This document shows positions 19,411 to 29,534 of a DNA stretch of 64,000 bases, one piece after another (the stretch's first letter is position 1; every line of letters begins with the position of its first letter). The position numbers and the translations under genes are program-made. A model generated the notes under the pieces. The model had not been told where the DNA came from, ran no database searches, and worked only from the letters and a program-made list of their open reading frames with translations. This DNA is from Marinobacter mangrovi (GTDB lineage: Bacteria > Pseudomonadota > Gammaproteobacteria > Pseudomonadales > Oleiphilaceae): assembly GCF_016798325.1 (NCBI RefSeq), contig NZ_JAERVO010000003.1, positions 643,608-707,607 of the forward strand, in the 5' to 3' direction.

Positions 19411-20058
19411 CTATCTCCGTTGGCCGGTCACCCCCTGCAGGCAGAAGGTGAGGATCGGCTCGATCAGGGTCTGGATCTGTCCGTCGCTCAGAGCGGCGGG
19501 CTGTTCCGGCAAGGTCGGTGCCTGTTGCGTGGGCGACAGGGGACCAACCAGACTTTCGGCAATCGCGCCGACCAGGCAGGTGGCGCTCAAGCGCGCGTCC
19601 TGGGACGGCAGCGAACCGTCTTCAACGCCCTCGCCGATGGTGCGTTCAAAATGCTCGGCGTAGGCACGGCGATACTCGAGACGCTCGCCTTCAACCCGCG
19701 GGTCCACCGGCTCGGCAATCAGCGACCAGGCCATGACCGGGCCATGCAGGGCCCGCTCGGCAAACTGGCGCAGGGCTCGTTCCAGCCGGTCCGCCGCATG
19801 ACCAGGCTCCGCCAGGGCCTCCGCGACCTTGTTGACCTCGCGCTCGGTGGCCAGTCGGAAGACTTCCGCGAACAGTTCCGCCTTGGACTCAAAATGGCGA
19901 TAGACCGTCCCGGTCGCGACGCCGGCTCTGTCCGCCACCTGATTGATCTGGGCATTGCGGAAACCGCCTTCGGATACGCACCGGAAAGCGCAGCGGAGAA
20001 TGCGCTCACGAACCTCGGCTTTCCTTTGACGCATTTTTTCGGTTTCACGGTAGGCCAT
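19411..20058 (-). CDS. TetR/AcrR family regulator, autoregulated operon with the AidB-like gene
   Basis: The 215-residue repressor has a basic N-terminus, the TetR helix-turn-helix (INQVADRAGVATGTVYRHF, about residues 38-56) and a variable ligand-binding C-terminal domain ending QTLIEPILTFCLQG. The acyl-CoA dehydrogenase gene follows after 4 bases, so this protein most likely controls its own operon, perhaps with an acyl-CoA as ligand. A dyad 20 bases upstream of its start codon is the probable operator. Confidence 0.9.
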   Translation of the reverse strand: MAYRETEKMRQRKAEVRERILRCAFRCVSEGGFRNAQINQVADRAGVATGTVYRHFESKAELFAEVFRLATEREVNKVAEALAEPGHAADRLERALRQFAERALHGPVMAWSLIAEPVDPRVEGERLEYRRAYAEHFERTIGEGVEDGSLPSQDARLSATCLVGAIAESLVGPLSPTQQAPTLPEQPAALSDGQIQTLIEPILTFCLQGVTGQRR

Positions 20059-20077
20059 GGCGTCTCCCTAGAAGAAG

Positions 20078-20091
20078 TGAATCATTATTCA
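20078..20091. promoter_or_regulatory. Candidate operator TGAAT-CATT-ATTCA of the TetR/AidB-like operon
   Basis: A 5+5 base inverted repeat with a 4-base centre lies 20-33 bases upstream of the TetR start codon, where a repressor would block the promoter or leader. The rest of 20059-20358 is a 300-base A+T-richer divergent spacer, with possible -10 sequences such as TATAGT (20239-20244) facing the SutA-like gene. I found nothing else in it. Confidence 0.5.
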
Positions 20092-20358
20092 TTTGTTGTG
20101 TCAATCGTGCTCCGGGTTACCGAAAGAACGTTTGATTGCGCCGGTGCAGCGTGGTCTTCCTGGTTTCCGATTCGCTTTTTACAAAACGTTACAAAAAAGT
20201 GCTTGGTACTGAATGGTGTTTGCAATGAATCGGGATTATATAGTCGGCAAGGCACGGCAGTCGTCAAACGGGGCGCTGTTTTCCGCGGCCGAGACGGGTC
20301 CGATTTCTGAGCTGAAATGCTGGACCCCAGGTTTGTTTTCGCTGGTGGAGGTAAAGCC

Positions 20359-20589
20359 ATGAGTGAATTCGACGAAAGCAATCTGGAAAGCTCAAGCAGT
20401 AGCAGTACCTGGGACTCTGATGCCGAGGATACACACACGGTGGCCGGTCGCGCCCGCATTCGGGCAAAACTGCAGGCCGATATCGATGAATTCCTTGGCA
20501 GGGGTGGCCAGATCACCGAACTGGATACCACGTTGCGCTCGGACGCGCCACGGCGAGCCGAACCCGGTTTCAACAACCGGACGGTCTGA
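20359..20589 (+). CDS. sutA: SutA-like small RNA-polymerase-associated protein
   Basis: The 76-residue acidic protein has a Ser-rich, probably disordered N-terminus (six consecutive Ser at residues 11-16) and a short conserved C-terminal part: IRAKLQADIDEFLGRGGQI, then ELDTTL and a basic tail. From memory this resembles the core and tail of Pseudomonas SutA, which binds RNA polymerase and supports transcription during slow growth; the shared feature is an EFLxRGGxxxEL-like helix-loop. The N-terminal acidic region is shorter than in Pseudomonas. GGAGG lies 9 bases before the ATG, and a strong terminator follows, so it is a monocistronic gene. The family call is a recollection, not a search result. 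Confidence 0.7.
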   Translation: MSEFDESNLESSSSSSTWDSDAEDTHTVAGRARIRAKLQADIDEFLGRGGQITELDTTLRSDAPRRAEPGFNNRTV

Positions 20590-20601
20590 CCGATTCCATT
20601 A

Positions 20602-20632
20602 CCCCGCAGGGCAGTCGTCCTGCGGGGCTTTT
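20602..20632 (+). terminator. Intrinsic terminator of the SutA-like gene
   Basis: A perfect 9-base GC-rich stem (CCCCGCAGG 20602-20610, CCTGCGGGG 20619-20627) with an 8-base loop is followed by CTTTT. It begins 13 bases after the stop codon. Confidence 0.92.
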
Positions 20633-20735
20633 CGTGTCTGGATCCGCCAAACTGTGCGCTGTCCGACGCCGTGGTGCCCTGCCGGTTGTTATGCTGACAT
20701 TTCTCTGGTGAACGCCTGACAACCCAAATGGCACT

Positions 20736-21755
20736 ATGACTTTCCATCGTCGTTATCTTCCCGTTTTTGTTGGCATTATAGCGGTTGTCGGCGCCGCTGC
20801 CGTGATTCTGCGCCCGGCCGATCAGACCCGGGCTCCGGAACCGGCGGCGTCGCGCGCCTTGCCGCCGAAGGCTGGGGATAAGGCGACGATTCCCTCGACG
20901 CTGGTCGAAAGCGCCCCGGCGGCGTCTGTGCCGGAGGCCTTGCCGGGCTCCCTGGAGGGTACACGACCGCCGGGCGGCTGGGACCGCGTGGATGAGGCGG
21001 GTCATCTGTTGCCCACACCCGCCTTGCGCGGCCTGTTCGATTACTACCTGGCCGCTCTGGGCGAGGAATCCCTGCCGCAGTTGGTGGCGCGCATCCGTCA
21101 GCGTCTGGAAACGTTGCCCGAGCCGGCCCGCGGCGAGGCCCGCCAATTGTTGGGGGATTACCTGGACTACAAGCTGGCGGTGGGACAACTGGAAACACAA
21201 GTGGGGAGCGGAGCCGGGATTGCGGGTGCCGAGAACGCTCTGGCGACCATGCGCGACCTGCGTCGCCAGTACCTGGGTGAGGTGGCCGCCGACGCCTTCT
21301 TTGCCCGGGAAGAAGCGATCGACCGTTACCAGACGGCCCGCCGTGAGATTCAGGCTCGGGACGACCTGACCGACGCCCAGCGCCGGGCCCGCCTGCAGGC
21401 GGCCGAAGCGGAACTGCCGGAATCCGTGCGCGAAGCACGGGCCGAAAGCCGAAAGTTTGTGGATTACGAAGCGCAGTTGCAGGCTCTGCAGGCCGATCCA
21501 GACACGTCCCAGGCTGAGATCAGTCAGTTGCGCGAATCCACATTCGGCGCGGAGGTGGCGGAGCGCCTGGCCCGGGTCGAGGCGGAGCAGGCGGATTGGG
21601 ACCGGCGTTGGACCGACTACCGGGCTGATAAGGCCCGCCTGGACGACGCCGGCCTGGCGGCGCCGGAGCAGCAGGAGGCGGTCCAGCGCCTGCGGGATCA
21701 GTATTTCAGTGACCAGGAGCAGGTCCGGGTACAGGCCCTGGATTCCATTCGTTAA
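20736..21755 (+). CDS. lifO: Lipase secretion chaperone (foldase) without adjacent lipase
   Basis: Lipase foldases are inner-membrane-anchored periplasmic helpers that fold one partner lipase before type II secretion. The 339-residue protein has a single N-terminal membrane anchor (residues 8-24), a Pro/Ala-rich linker, SLEGTRPPGG and the hallmark RGLFDYYLAALGE (consensus RxxFDY(F/Y)LxALGE, near residue 97), followed by long charged helices. Length fits the family. The partner lipase is normally the gene just upstream, but here the upstream gene is SutA-like and no lipase lies in the window. A start alternative is not evident. Confidence 0.88.
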   Translation: MTFHRRYLPVFVGIIAVVGAAAVILRPADQTRAPEPAASRALPPKAGDKATIPSTLVESAPAASVPEALPGSLEGTRPPGGWDRVDEAGHLLPTPALRGLFDYYLAALGEESLPQLVARIRQRLETLPEPARGEARQLLGDYLDYKLAVGQLETQVGSGAGIAGAENALATMRDLRRQYLGEVAADAFFAREEAIDRYQTARREIQARDDLTDAQRRARLQAAEAELPESVREARAESRKFVDYEAQLQALQADPDTSQAEISQLRESTFGAEVAERLARVEAEQADWDRRWTDYRADKARLDDAGLAAPEQQEAVQRLRDQYFSDQEQVRVQALDSIR

Positions 21756-21773
21756 CGCTCACAACGGCCGGAA

Positions 21774-23912
21774 CTAACCTCGCCGCCAGCGATGAAAGCG
21801 GTCCAGCCACTGCAGGGCGCTTTCCGGAGCGTGGGCTTTTTTCCAGTTACCGGCGGCAAACTTGTTGGCCTCGGACAGGGTGGGGTAGACGTGGATCGTC
21901 CCCAGGATCTTGTTGAGGCCAATGCCCTGCTTCATCGCGGTGACGAACTCGGTAATCAGCTCGCCCGCCTGTGGGCCGACAATGGTAGCCCCCAGAATCC
22001 GGTCCTTGCCCGGCGGCGTCAGCACCTTCACGAAACCTTCCGCCTCGCCTTCGGTGATGGCCCGATCCAGGTCATCCAGGCCGTAGCGAGTGACCTCCAC
22101 GGCAATACCCTGTTCCTGAGCCTCCTGTTCGTTCAGGCCCACCCGCGCCACTTCCGGATCGGTAAAGGTGGTCCAGGGCAGCACCCGGTAATCCACCTTG
22201 AAGGTCTTGAAGCGGCCAAACAGGCTGTTCACCGAGGCGTACCAGGCCTGGTGCGCCGCCGCGTGGGTGAACTGGTAGGGGCCCGCCACATCGCCACAGG
22301 CGTAGACGCCCGGCAGGCGGGTTTGCAGCGTCTCGTCCACGGTAACGGTGCCATTGGGGTTGCGGTCGATGCCCAATGCGTCCAGGCCCAGGTGGTCGGT
22401 GTTGGCCTGGCGGCCGACGGCCAGCAACACGGCGTCAAAGTCGAGGTGCAGGGTGTTGCCCTCCCGCTCGCAAACCAGCGTTGAGGTGTCCCCGTCCCGC
22501 TGGAAGCGGATCGCCCGGGTGTTGGTGTGCAGCTCCACGCCGTCCCGCTGCAGGCTGTCGGCAACGATCTGCGCGGCATCGTCATCCTCCCTCGGCAGGA
22601 TGCGCGGCGCCATATCCACCTGGGTCACGGGCACCCCCAGGCGCACGAAAGCCTGGGCCAGTTCGCAGCCGATCGGCCCGCCGCCGAGCACCAGCAGTTT
22701 TTTCGGCGCCTCGCGCAGCTGCCAGACGGTGTCCGAGGTGTAGTAGTTCACCGTCTCGATGCCCTCGATGGGTGGGACAAACGGCCTTGCACCGGTGGCG
22801 ATGACGATGTTGCGGGTGGTCAGCGTGCGGCCGTCCACCTCGACCCGCCAGGGATCGACAATACGGGCTTCGCCTTGAATGCAGTCCACGCCCAGATCGG
22901 TGTAGCGTTCGACGGAGTCGTGGGGCTCGATGGTCCGGATGACCGACTGGATGCGCTCCATCACCGCCGCGAAATCGACGTTGACGGTTCCGGTCTCGAT
23001 CCCGAAGCGTCCGGCCTGCCTCGCCTCATGGGCGGTCCGGGCGCTACGGATTAGTGTCTTGCTGGGCACGCAGCCGGTGTTGAGGCAATCCCCGCCCATG
23101 CGGTGCTTTTCGATCAGGCTGACGCTGGCGCGGGTCGCCGCGGCGATGTAAGCGGTCACCAACCCCGCAGAACCGGCGCCGATGACCACCAGGTTGCGGT
23201 CAAACCGGGCCGGCTTGCTGTAGGGCTTGAGGGCCCGCCGGCGCTTGATGCCGTTCATGACGCTGCGGGCGATCAGCGGGAAGATGGCCAGCAGGACAAA
23301 GGAGCCGATCAGGCCCGGTGACACGATGCCGCCCAGGCTGTCCACCTGCCCCAACTGGGTGCCGGCGTTCACGTACACGAACGTGCCCGGCAGCATGCCC
23401 AACTGGCTGACCCAGTAGAAACGCCGCACCGGCATCGGGGTGAGCCCCATCACCAGGTTGATGACGAAGAAGGGGAAGACCGGCACCAGTCGCAGGCCGA
23501 ACAGATAGAAGCTGCCATCCCGCTCCACGCCCCGGTTCACTGCCCGCAGGGAATCGCCGAAGCGGTGCTGCACCGAGTCGCGGAACAGTACGCGGGAGGC
23601 CAGGAACGCCAGGGTGGCGCCGATGGAGCTGGCGAAGGACACAATGACCAAGCCCAGCGCCAGTCCGAACAGGGCGCCGCCGAGCAGTGTCAGCACGGCG
23701 GCGCCGGGCAGCGACAAACCGGTGACCGCGATGTAGATAAGGAAGAAAATCAGGCCGCTGAGCCACGGATGGCTTTCGACCTGCGCCTGCAACAGGTCGC
23801 GCTGGTGGGTGATGTAGTCCAGACTGAGAAATCGACCGATATCGAACGCAAAGAAGAGCGCGATCAGCGCGGCGATGGCGATCAGCAGCAGGGTCTTGCG
23901 GGATGAGGGCAT
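21774..23912 (-). CDS. Fusion of a VTT (TVP38/DedA) membrane domain and a pyridine nucleotide-disulfide reductase
   Basis: The first 235 residues form a VTT-domain membrane protein with about six hydrophobic segments and the motif FGLRLVPVFPFFVINLVMG. From residue 240 a class I flavin disulfide reductase follows: FAD site LVVIGAGSAGLVTA, redox pair Cys276/Cys281 in GGDCLNTGCVPSKTL, NAD(P)H site LVLGGGPIGCELA, FAD motif VYACGDVAG and a C-terminal dimer domain with HVYPTLSE. It resembles mercuric reductase and lipoamide dehydrogenase, but the mercury-specific C-terminal Cys pair is absent. Such fusions are known in Proteobacteria; substrate and role are unknown. The 712-residue length has no sign of frameshift. 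Confidence 0.9.
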   Translation of the reverse strand: MPSSRKTLLLIAIAALIALFFAFDIGRFLSLDYITHQRDLLQAQVESHPWLSGLIFFLIYIAVTGLSLPGAAVLTLLGGALFGLALGLVIVSFASSIGATLAFLASRVLFRDSVQHRFGDSLRAVNRGVERDGSFYLFGLRLVPVFPFFVINLVMGLTPMPVRRFYWVSQLGMLPGTFVYVNAGTQLGQVDSLGGIVSPGLIGSFVLLAIFPLIARSVMNGIKRRRALKPYSKPARFDRNLVVIGAGSAGLVTAYIAAATRASVSLIEKHRMGGDCLNTGCVPSKTLIRSARTAHEARQAGRFGIETGTVNVDFAAVMERIQSVIRTIEPHDSVERYTDLGVDCIQGEARIVDPWRVEVDGRTLTTRNIVIATGARPFVPPIEGIETVNYYTSDTVWQLREAPKKLLVLGGGPIGCELAQAFVRLGVPVTQVDMAPRILPREDDDAAQIVADSLQRDGVELHTNTRAIRFQRDGDTSTLVCEREGNTLHLDFDAVLLAVGRQANTDHLGLDALGIDRNPNGTVTVDETLQTRLPGVYACGDVAGPYQFTHAAAHQAWYASVNSLFGRFKTFKVDYRVLPWTTFTDPEVARVGLNEQEAQEQGIAVEVTRYGLDDLDRAITEGEAEGFVKVLTPPGKDRILGATIVGPQAGELITEFVTAMKQGIGLNKILGTIHVYPTLSEANKFAAGNWKKAHAPESALQWLDRFHRWRRG

Positions 23913-24044
23913 GGCTTGGGGTTCCTTGTCATGGGCGCGGATGCGTGGACACCACCTACAGACCGGCAGTTGCTGTCAGGATAAGGTCAGACGTTCACAA
24001 TTCTATCCGCAAACCTGAACGTTCCTGTGGCCGGTTGCGACAGA

Positions 24045-25196
<1,152 letters not shown>

Positions 25197-25231
25197 GCCG
25201 ACACATCCGATCCAACGGGATACCGAACACC

Positions 25232-27337
25232 ATGACCACCGAAACGGAAGCCACTGCGGAAGCCGCCCTGCCGGTCGAACAGCTGCCGGACCTGAACGCC
25301 AGCGAGAACTACTTCAACCGGGAACTGAGCCACCTGCAGTTCAACTACCGCGTGCTGCAGCAGGCAATGGACGAGACCCATCCGCTGATCAACCGGCTAA
25401 TCTTCTGCTGCATTTTCAGCAGCAACATGGACGAGTTCTTCGAGATCCGGGTGGCAGGTCTGCGCCAGCAGATGAAGTACGGTCGTGAAAGTGTCGGTCC
25501 CGATGGCCTGCTGCCGGAACAGCTGCTCAACGAGATTTCCCGGGTCGCCCACGACTACATCCACGAACAGTACGACATCCTCAACAACGTGCTGATCCCC
25601 GCGATGGAGCAAGAGAACATCCACTTCGTGCGTCGTCGCGACTGGACGCCGGCGCAGGCCGAGTGGGTGGCGCGTTACTTCGAGGATGAGATCCTGCCGG
25701 TGGTCAATCCCATCGGGCTGGATCCCTCGCACCCGTTCCCGCGGCTGGTCAACAAGAGCCTGAACTTCATCGTCGAACTGGATGGCAAGGACGCGTTTGG
25801 CCGGGAAACCGGCATGGCCATCGTGCCGGCACCGCGTTCCCTGCCGCGCCTGGTGCGTCTGCCGGACGACATCTGCAACGGCGGCGACAACCTGGTGTTC
25901 CTGTCGTCGATGATTCACGCCCACGCGGACGAGCTGTTCCCGGGGATGGAAGTGAAGGGTTGCTATCAGTTCCGCCTGACCCGGAATGCCGACCTGGAGC
26001 TGGAAGACGACCTGGAAGACCTGGCTTCCGCCCTGCGCGGCGAACTGCTGAGCCGCCGCTTCGGCGACGGGGTGCGGCTGGAAGTGGCCGACAACTGCCC
26101 GGAAGAGCTGACCGGTTTCCTGCTCAAGGAATTCGGCCTGACCGAGCGCGAACTCTATCGGGTCCATGGCCCGGTGAACCTGACTCGCCTGATGGCTGTG
26201 GGCAGTTTGGTGGATCGCCCGGACCTGACCTACAGCGGTTTCTCACCGGCGGTGCCCCGCCAGATCCGCAACAAGGAAATCATTTTCGACGCCATTCGTC
26301 AGCAACCCATCCTGCTGCTGCATCCCTATGAGAGCTTTACGCCGGTGGTGGATTTCCTGCGCCAGGCGGCCAAGGATCCGCAGGTGCTGGCCATCCGCCA
26401 GACCCTGTACCGTACGGGCGCCGATTCGGAAATCGTCGAGGCCCTGATGGACGCCGCCCGGCGCGGCAAGGAAGTCACCGCCGTCATCGAGCTGCGGGCC
26501 CGTTTCGACGAGGCGGAAAACCTGGAGCTGGCCAGTCGCCTGCAGGAGGCCGGGGTGATCGTGGTCTACGGTGTGGTCGGGTACAAGACCCACGCCAAGA
26601 TGATCCTGATCGTTCGACGAGAGGAGGGCAAGCTCAAGCGCTACGTGCACCTGGGCACCGGCAACTACCACGCCGGCAATGCCCGTCTGTACACCGACTA
26701 CAGCCTGCTGTCGGCGGACGACGCCCTGGGCGATGACGTCAACAAGCTGTTCCAGCAGCTCACCGGCATGGGCAAGGCGCTGAAGATCAAGAAGCTGTTC
26801 CACGCGCCGTTCACCCTGCACAAGCGCCTGATCGAACTGATCGACCGCGAAGCCCTGATGGGCAGTCACGGCCACATCATCATGAAGATCAACGCGTTGA
26901 CCGAGCCGGAAGTGATTCGCGCCCTGTATCGGGCCTCCCGGGCCGGTGTGCGGGTGGAACTGATCATCCGTGGCATCTGCTGCCTGCGACCGGGTGTGCC
27001 GGGCCTGTCGGACAACATCCACGTGCGGTCGATCATCGGCCGCTTCCTGGAACACACCCGGGTCTACTACTTCGGTCATGGCGGCAAGCAGGAAGTCTAC
27101 TGTTCCAGCGCCGACGCCATGGTCCGTAACCTGATGAACCGGGTGGAAGTGGCGTTCCCGGTGGACGACAAGGAACTGGCCGAACGGGTCCGCTCGGATC
27201 TGGAGACCTACCTCGCCGACAACTGCCAGAGCTGGGAGTTGCAGGCGGACGGGGCGTACCTCCAGAACAGCCCGGGCGAGGGTGAAGACCGTCTGGCGTC
27301 CCAGTTGCTGCTGCTTGAACGCCTGACGGCCAAGTAA
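25232..27337 (+). CDS. ppk1: Polyphosphate kinase 1
   Basis: PPK1 makes polyphosphate from ATP and can run in reverse. The 701-residue protein starts with an acidic stretch, then the N domain (YFNRELSHLQFNYRVLQQA), head domain and two phospholipase-D-like C domains. His454 in YKTHAKMILI is the expected phospho-acceptor, and His608 in GRFLEHTRVYYFG is the second conserved His. The ATG at 25232 gives normal family length. It lies downstream of hemB and is probably cotranscribed. With PhoBR and Pit in the same window it forms part of a local phosphate theme. Confidence 0.97.
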   Translation: MTTETEATAEAALPVEQLPDLNASENYFNRELSHLQFNYRVLQQAMDETHPLINRLIFCCIFSSNMDEFFEIRVAGLRQQMKYGRESVGPDGLLPEQLLNEISRVAHDYIHEQYDILNNVLIPAMEQENIHFVRRRDWTPAQAEWVARYFEDEILPVVNPIGLDPSHPFPRLVNKSLNFIVELDGKDAFGRETGMAIVPAPRSLPRLVRLPDDICNGGDNLVFLSSMIHAHADELFPGMEVKGCYQFRLTRNADLELEDDLEDLASALRGELLSRRFGDGVRLEVADNCPEELTGFLLKEFGLTERELYRVHGPVNLTRLMAVGSLVDRPDLTYSGFSPAVPRQIRNKEIIFDAIRQQPILLLHPYESFTPVVDFLRQAAKDPQVLAIRQTLYRTGADSEIVEALMDAARRGKEVTAVIELRARFDEAENLELASRLQEAGVIVVYGVVGYKTHAKMILIVRREEGKLKRYVHLGTGNYHAGNARLYTDYSLLSADDALGDDVNKLFQQLTGMGKALKIKKLFHAPFTLHKRLIELIDREALMGSHGHIIMKINALTEPEVIRALYRASRAGVRVELIIRGICCLRPGVPGLSDNIHVRSIIGRFLEHTRVYYFGHGGKQEVYCSSADAMVRNLMNRVEVAFPVDDKELAERVRSDLETYLADNCQSWELQADGAYLQNSPGEGEDRLASQLLLLERLTAK

Positions 27338-27342
27338 TCGCC

Positions 27343-28245
27343 ATGCCGGCCATGATCCGACCGGCGTTGTGGGGGCTGTTTTTGTGGGGCTGGGCAAGCG
27401 CTTGCCTGGCCTTGTCGGCGGTCGATGATGGGGGCCGGACAGTCACACTCGACGCGCCGCCCCGGCGTATCGTCAGCCTCGCGCCCCACACCACCGAACT
27501 GCTGTTTTCGCTGGGCCTGGGCGAGCGTATCGTCGGCGCCAGCGAGTACAGCGATTACCCGCCTGAAGCGCATGCTATTCCCCACATCGGCAGTCATGAC
27601 CGTTTCGATCTGGAGCGCATCCTGTCGCTGCAGCCGGATCTGGTTGTCGCCTGGCAGAGCGGTAACGGGCCGGATGTGATCAACCGCCTGCGTGATTTCG
27701 GCCTGCCGGTGTTTGCCCTGGAACCGGATTCCCTGACCGCCGTGCCTGACGATCTGGAGCGTCTGGGCCGACTGACCGGCCGTGACGCCATCGCCCGGGA
27801 CAAGGCCTCGGCCTATCGACGGGAGCTGGCCCGCCTGACGCAGACCTATCGCGACCGTTCCCCGGTGCGGGTGTTCTACCAGGTGTGGGACAGCCCGCTG
27901 ATGACGCTGGCCGGCGACCAGTACGTCACTGACGCCATCCGCCGCTGTGGCGGGCGCAACCTGTTCGCGGATTTGCCGGGCAAGACTGCAACGGTCAGCG
28001 TTGAGGCCGTGCTGGAGCGCCGGCCGCAGCTGATTCTGGCGGCCGGCGATCCCGGGGCGGACGTGTTCCAGCGTTGGCGTGTGCTTGGCGCGCTCCCTGC
28101 GGTAAAGTACGATCAGCTCGTCCTGTTACCCCCGGATACCCTGGCGCGGCCCACGTTGCGACTGGTGGACGGCCTGGCGAACCTGTGCCGGGCGATTGAC
28201 GGGGCCAGGCAGACGATTCATGAATCAGGAGACAGCAGTACATGA
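27343..28245 (+). CDS. Periplasmic cobalamin-binding (BtuF-like) protein
   Basis: This is a class III substrate-binding protein of 300 residues. It has a signal peptide (about residues 1-24), then RIVSLAPHTTELLFSLGLGERIVGASEYSDYP, which is the standard start of the BtuF/FepB fold, and later HDRFDLERILSLQPDLVV. These features fit BtuF, which delivers vitamin B12 to BtuCD, but iron-siderophore binding proteins are close relatives. No BtuC or BtuD permease gene is adjacent. It starts 5 bases after ppk1 and overlaps the next gene by 4 bases, so it is in a plus-strand transcript with them. Confidence 0.85.
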   Translation: MPAMIRPALWGLFLWGWASACLALSAVDDGGRTVTLDAPPRRIVSLAPHTTELLFSLGLGERIVGASEYSDYPPEAHAIPHIGSHDRFDLERILSLQPDLVVAWQSGNGPDVINRLRDFGLPVFALEPDSLTAVPDDLERLGRLTGRDAIARDKASAYRRELARLTQTYRDRSPVRVFYQVWDSPLMTLAGDQYVTDAIRRCGGRNLFADLPGKTATVSVEAVLERRPQLILAAGDPGADVFQRWRVLGALPAVKYDQLVLLPPDTLARPTLRLVDGLANLCRAIDGARQTIHESGDSST

Positions 28246-29534
28246 AAAAATGGATTTTGGCCGGCGCGCTGGTGCTGGTTGTGATTGTAGCGGCCCCATA
28301 CGGTGTGGGCGTGTTGACCCAGCAGCAGTGGGGTGAGGCGGTCAGCCGCATGAACCACGACCAGCCCCTCGTACATGTGGCTACGGATCGCTATGACCGG
28401 CACTTCTTCGGCGCCGAACTCAGCGGTGAAATGACCGTGATGGATCCGGAGACCGGGGAGGCCCACCGCATTCCCTATACCGGCGACGTCTCCCACGGCG
28501 TGCTGAGCAGTTCCGTCGAGCTCAAGCCGGTTCCGGACAGCGAGCCGATGCTCAAGACCCTGTTCCCCAAGGCGCTGCCCAAACTCACGCTGACCACCTG
28601 GCTGTGGGGCACGCTGGAAGCGGACCTGAACGTACCGGCCATTGACCTGACCGACGACGACACCGGGGAAACCCTCCACTCGGCGGAAGCCTACGGCTGG
28701 GCCAAGGTGACCGACGCCGGTGATCACGTGGAGCTCAACCTGAACTGGCCGGGCATGGTGGTGCGCAGCGATGCCATTCGCGCCAGCTTCGACAACCTGC
28801 AATTGAGCCAGGAAGGTGACCGGGTGGCCGGCAGCCTGTGGTCCGGCGACGCGGCGCTGACCGTGGAGAAGCTGGCCTATGTGGAAGGGGATCAGGTGGA
28901 TGTCAGCCTGGAAAACCTACAGCTGACCGGCAATACCCAGCCGGAGAAGGACGACACGCGCGTGTCGTCGCATTCCGCGTTGACCCTGGATGCCGTCAAT
29001 GTAGGTGATGAGAGCTACGGGCCACACCGGGTCGAATTCAACCTGGATAATCTGGATGTGGACGCCTGGCTGAACTTCCAGTCGGTGGCCACGGAAATCC
29101 AGATGATGCAGGCCCAGCCGGATCCGACCCTGTCGCAGCAGGCTCTGTTCCAGAAGCAGATGATGCTGATGCAACGTTTCAGCAACGCCGCCAAGGCGGT
29201 GGCCGCCGGTGGCCTGACCGTCGGCATGCCCACCATCGACCTGAAGTCCGCCGATGGCGATATTCAGGGGCACTGGTCCCTGACTCATCCGGAAGTCCCC
29301 AAGGCCAAACAGGCGGACATGCCGCTGATCGTCCAGCAACTGACCGGCGAGCTGGAGCTGTCGGCGCCGGTGGCGCTGCTGGAGGAAGACCCGGATGTCT
29401 CACGCAACCTGCAGGGTCTGGTGCAGCAGGGTATTCTCAAGCGCGATGGCGACGTCTATCGCATCAAGGCCAAACTGGACAATATGATGCTGGACATCAA
29501 CGGCCAGTCCTACCCGCTGCCGCCGCTCATCTGA
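28242..29534 (+). CDS. DUF945 (YdgA-like) envelope protein
   Basis: The 430-residue protein has an uncleaved or cleavable N-terminal hydrophobic segment (residues 4-24) followed by an all-beta-like, Leu/Asp-rich region without catalytic motifs. The N-terminal QQQWGEAVSRMNHDQP and the C-terminal LSAPVALLEEDPDVSRNLQ...YRIKAKLDNMMLDINGQSYPLP style match DUF945/YdgA of Gram-negative bacteria, of unknown function. Its ATG overlaps the previous stop as ATGA (translational coupling). It converges on ggt with an 8-base overlap of the ends. Confidence 0.82.
   Translation: MKKWILAGALVLVVIVAAPYGVGVLTQQQWGEAVSRMNHDQPLVHVATDRYDRHFFGAELSGEMTVMDPETGEAHRIPYTGDVSHGVLSSSVELKPVPDSEPMLKTLFPKALPKLTLTTWLWGTLEADLNVPAIDLTDDDTGETLHSAEAYGWAKVTDAGDHVELNLNWPGMVVRSDAIRASFDNLQLSQEGDRVAGSLWSGDAALTVEKLAYVEGDQVDVSLENLQLTGNTQPEKDDTRVSSHSALTLDAVNVGDESYGPHRVEFNLDNLDVDAWLNFQSVATEIQMMQAQPDPTLSQQALFQKQMMLMQRFSNAAKAVAAGGLTVGMPTIDLKSADGDIQGHWSLTHPEVPKAKQADMPLIVQQLTGELELSAPVALLEEDPDVSRNLQGLVQQGILKRDGDVYRIKAKLDNMMLDINGQSYPLPPLI

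Noticed and set aside
21774-23912. Mercuric reductase and a mercury-resistance operon
   Set aside because: There is no HMA domain, no C-terminal Cys pair and no merR, merT or merP genes. The VTT fusion is a different type.
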